NCBI RefSeq assembly: GCF_937890665.1 | Contig: NZ_CALADU010000177.1 | Location: 1-5,576 of the forward strand | Source: an uncultured Subdoligranulum sp. | Lineage (GTDB): Bacteria > Bacillota_A > Clostridia > Oscillospirales > Ruminococcaceae | Direction: 5' to 3' | Length of the DNA stretch: 5,576 nucleotides | In this document: positions 4,321 through 5,576 of the stretch, one piece after another | Numbering within the stretch: position 1 is the stretch's first letter | Layout: each line of letters begins with the position of its first letter | The notes under the pieces: model-generated | Seen by the model: the letters and a program-made list of their open reading frames with translations, nothing else | Told to the model about the DNA's origin: nothing | Databases searched by the model: none | Position numbers and translations under genes: made by a program

Positions 4321-4383
4321 GTGATTTACATGCTGGAAGAGATAGCTAATCACATATTCCATCCTTCTGACTCTTCCCGCTGA
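4321..4383 (+). pseudogene. 20-codon stub behind a complete start signal
   Basis: From the GTG at 4321 the frame reads VIYMLEEIANHIFHPSDSSR and stops at TGA 4381-4383. The promoter and ribosome binding site upstream suggest this is the true start of a former gene. Within the stub, in another frame, the actin-like remnant begins (about 4346), so an internal deletion or frameshift has joined a 5' end to a distant 3' part. I cannot name the original N-terminus. Confidence 0.35.
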
Positions 4384-4573
4384 GGTCGTCAAGCAGCCCA
4401 GTATCTATGTCGTGGACATCGGCGGTTGAGCCGTTCAGAATGTGCATCTTGTGAACGGGCAACTGAACCCCAATATGTCTTCTCTCTATAGGGGTGTAAT
4501 CTCTATGTACAGCACCATCAAATACCATCTGCAAAATGAATTCAGACGCCCTTTGAAACCGGGATCTAATGTA
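4346..4573 (+). pseudogene. Remnant of a ParM-like plasmid segregation ATPase
   Basis: One plus-strand frame reads LPAEVVKQPSIYVVDIGG, a TGA at 4426-4428, then VHLVNGQLNPNMSSLYRGVI and SMYSTIKYHLQNEF. This order matches the second actin-fold subdomain of ParM/StbA-like segregation proteins: the phosphate-loop strand VDIGG.T.D, then a hairpin ..NG.L, then a helix starting G.I.MY. The expected threonine and aspartate after DIGG are destroyed by the stop and its neighbours. ParM proteins polymerise with ATP to push plasmid copies apart and have about 300-350 residues; here about 70 remain. The frame runs into the terminator after LKPGSNVKKA. It suggests that the region was once part of a plasmid or integrative element with a partition system. 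Family call by motif only. Confidence 0.5.
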
Positions 4574-4600
4574 AAAAAGGCCGCATATTGCGGCCTTTTT
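4574..4600 (+). terminator. Intrinsic terminator
   Basis: A perfect 12-bp stem, AAAAAGGCCGCA and TGCGGCCTTTTT, around the loop TAT, with a further T-rich tail (GCTTTTT). It separates the decayed actin-like gene from the Fic operon and can work on both strands. Confidence 0.85.
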
Positions 4601-4638
4601 GCTTTTTATGGTCCAACCCTATCGCTTATGCCAACTAA

Positions 4639-4680
4639 TTTAACCTACTTTATTATAAATATTGAAATTTTAAGGTTAAA
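4639..4680. repeat. Inverted repeat at the Fic operon promoter, possible operator
   Basis: TTTAACCT (4639-4646) and its complement AGGTTAAA (4673-4680) are 26 bases apart. The right half lies between the -35 and -10 of the operon promoter and the left half just upstream. The placement suits a repressor, as in many autoregulated toxin-antitoxin operons, but the regulator is unknown. Confidence 0.4.
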
Positions 4681-4691
4681 ATTGATATAAT
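4662..4691 (+). promoter_or_regulatory. Promoter of the antitoxin-Fic operon
   Basis: TTGAAA (-35, 4662-4667), 18 bases, then a perfect TATAAT (-10, 4686-4691) preceded by TGA, which makes it also an extended -10. The expected start is near 4698, overlapping the ribosome binding site region, so the leader would be very short (about 10 bases). Confidence 0.65.
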
Positions 4692-4708
4692 AAAGAAGAG
4701 GTGATCTT

Positions 4709-5236
4709 ATGCAACATAATCTTACTGCCGAGTACAAAACTCTATTGGCTGAAGCAAGAGCCCTTCAGCAACGATTGGATGTTTTGCCAACGGGATATAT
4801 TTCAAAAAAAACGATTAACGGGAAAAATTATTATTATCTTCAAAGCAGAAAATCGGGCCGAATTGTCAGCCAGTACTTGAAACAGGCAGAAGTAGAAGAT
4901 ATGATCCAAAAAATAAAGGAAAGGAAATCGGCCTTAGAGCAAAAAAAACAAATAGTTTCTAGGATAAAACAGTTGGAACAGGCTGCAAAACTTCTAGGGA
5001 ATGAAGTAAGCCGGGAATTGTTGTTTCTGAAGCTCACAGATGGAATGGATCTTCTTTCTGAATCTCAAAAAGCACGTAGCGTCTCTTTCGCTGATAGTTT
5101 GAATGCTATTGAAGGTGTCCCTATAACTGCGGATCTGGCGCAAGGAATCTCAGATTGGGTTTCAGGAGAAAGGACCTTTTCTTCCCTTTTTGAAGATACA
5201 TTAAAAAAATATTATAGTCTTGGGGAGGGAAAATAA
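4709..5236 (+). CDS. Putative VbhA-like antitoxin of the Fic module
   Basis: A 175-residue protein starting at the ATG at 4709 with GAGGTG 5-6 bases upstream. Residues 25-60 (LPTGYISKKTINGKNYYYLQ, then RKSGRIVSQYL) resemble the small DUF6788-type domain found on DNA-associated or antitoxin proteins. Residues 60-95 are a charged probable coiled coil. Residues 126-167 (ADSLNAIEGVPITADLAQGI, then SDWVSGERTFSSLF) follow the pattern of VbhA-type antitoxins, which insert an inhibitory helix with S/T-xxx-E-G/N into the Fic ATP pocket. Here E135 and G136 are kept, but the position four before the glutamate is leucine; S130 is one residue too far. The stop is two bases before the Fic start, so the two are translationally coupled. 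VbhA itself is about 60 residues, so this is a fusion. An alternative is that it is a DNA-binding partner rather than the direct inhibitor. Confidence 0.65.
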   Translation: MQHNLTAEYKTLLAEARALQQRLDVLPTGYISKKTINGKNYYYLQSRKSGRIVSQYLKQAEVEDMIQKIKERKSALEQKKQIVSRIKQLEQAAKLLGNEVSRELLFLKLTDGMDLLSESQKARSVSFADSLNAIEGVPITADLAQGISDWVSGERTFSSLFEDTLKKYYSLGEGK

Positions 5237-5238
5237 AA

Positions 5239-5576
5239 ATGCGAGATCCATATTTATATAATGATATAGATGTTTTGAAGAATTCTTTTGAAATTAAGGA
5301 TCAAAATCTTTTACGCAAGTTGGAAGCTGATACTTCCAATTTAGCTATGACTAGCCTTTACAATCAGAAATTTGATAAGTATGATGTGGAAACTCTCCAG
5401 GAAATCCATAGAATGATTTTTGGTCAGCTTTACGACTGGGCAGGGGAGTTTAGAACGATTCAAATGGTGAAAGCTGAAGAAGTGCTGGGTGGAGATACTG
5501 TTCGATATTCATATCCAAAAGAAATCAAGAAACAGCTTAAAGAAGCAATGAAAGAGATAAAAAAGATCAACCGGAC
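5239..5576 (+). CDS. fic: Fic-family protein, N-terminal part, cut by the window end
   Basis: A frame open to the window end, 112 codons visible. The start is the ATG at 5239; GGGAGGG about ten bases upstream lies inside the antitoxin gene, whose stop is two bases away. The protein shows the classic N-terminal Fic pattern: RDPYLYNDIDVLKN (residues 2-15), then LQEIHRMIFGQLYDWAGEFR (53-72), TIQMVKAEEVLGG (73-85) and the VRYSYP flap-side strand (88-93). Fic proteins transfer AMP, or less often other groups, to a hydroxyl of a target protein; the catalytic HPFxxGNGR motif normally lies about 40-60 residues further on and is outside the window, so activity cannot be judged. Most such proteins have about 200 residues. 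As the second gene of an operon with a VbhA-like partner it is probably the toxin of a toxin-antitoxin pair. Confidence 0.9.
   Translation, partial: MRDPYLYNDIDVLKNSFEIKDQNLLRKLEADTSNLAMTSLYNQKFDKYDVETLQEIHRMIFGQLYDWAGEFRTIQMVKAEEVLGGDTVRYSYPKEIKKQLKEAMKEIKKINR

Noticed and set aside
4183..4392. Minus-strand 69-codon frame
   Set aside because: It overlaps the plus-strand promoter, ribosome binding site and stub, has low-complexity proline/serine content and matches nothing I know.
4346..4534. Minus-strand 62-codon frame with MHILNGSTADVHDID
   Set aside because: It is antisense to the ParM-like remnant, which explains the protein-like appearance; no ribosome binding site.

Overview
The window looks like metagenomic gut DNA and has two unrelated origins. 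Bases 1 to about 490 are AT-rich and encode the N-terminal part of a Microviridae major capsid protein, closest in style to the Alpavirinae and related phages of Bacteroidetes. At about 478-500 the reading breaks and the base composition jumps. From there to the end the DNA reads as Firmicutes (Clostridia-like), with strong purine-rich ribosome binding sites, many intrinsic terminators and TTGACA/TATAAT-type promoters. The simplest explanation of the join is a chimeric contig. A real insertion cannot be excluded from the sequence alone.

The Firmicutes part is an accessory region crowded with broken genes. At 469-1106 (minus) are an unknown protein cut by the join and an intact DUF2442 gene. 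At 1133-1514 (minus) is the tail of what looks like a type II-A CRISPR locus: a probable csn2 3' end, a short leader ending in a CTTTGAG anchoring-like motif, two 36-bp repeats around one 30-bp spacer, and a terminator. At 1501-1847 (plus) lie two gene fragments and a strong hairpin. At 1862-2716 (minus) is a complete tyrosine recombinase. At 3171-3378 (minus) is a candidate small RNA with its own promoter and two successive terminators.

Next comes the C-terminal remnant of an Rpn/PD-(D/E)XK transposase-like protein (3384-3653, minus). A second one-spacer CRISPR-like unit with a different repeat follows (3689-3900, minus), with its own promoter and terminator. Then come the 3' half of a type I toxin-antitoxin locus including its antisense RNA (about 4026-4135) and a decayed plasmid-type actin-like ATPase (4253-4600, plus). 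The window ends in a two-gene operon on the plus strand with a promoter and possible operator: a putative VbhA-like antitoxin (4709-5236) and a Fic-family toxin (5239 onward, cut by the window end).

The functional picture is defence and mobility: a recombinase, toxin-antitoxin modules, CRISPR remnants and a partition-gene remnant, as expected in a decaying integrative element or defence island. The most interesting signals are the two one-spacer CRISPR units, each with a terminator and neither with a visible cas9, and the unexplained small RNA gene.
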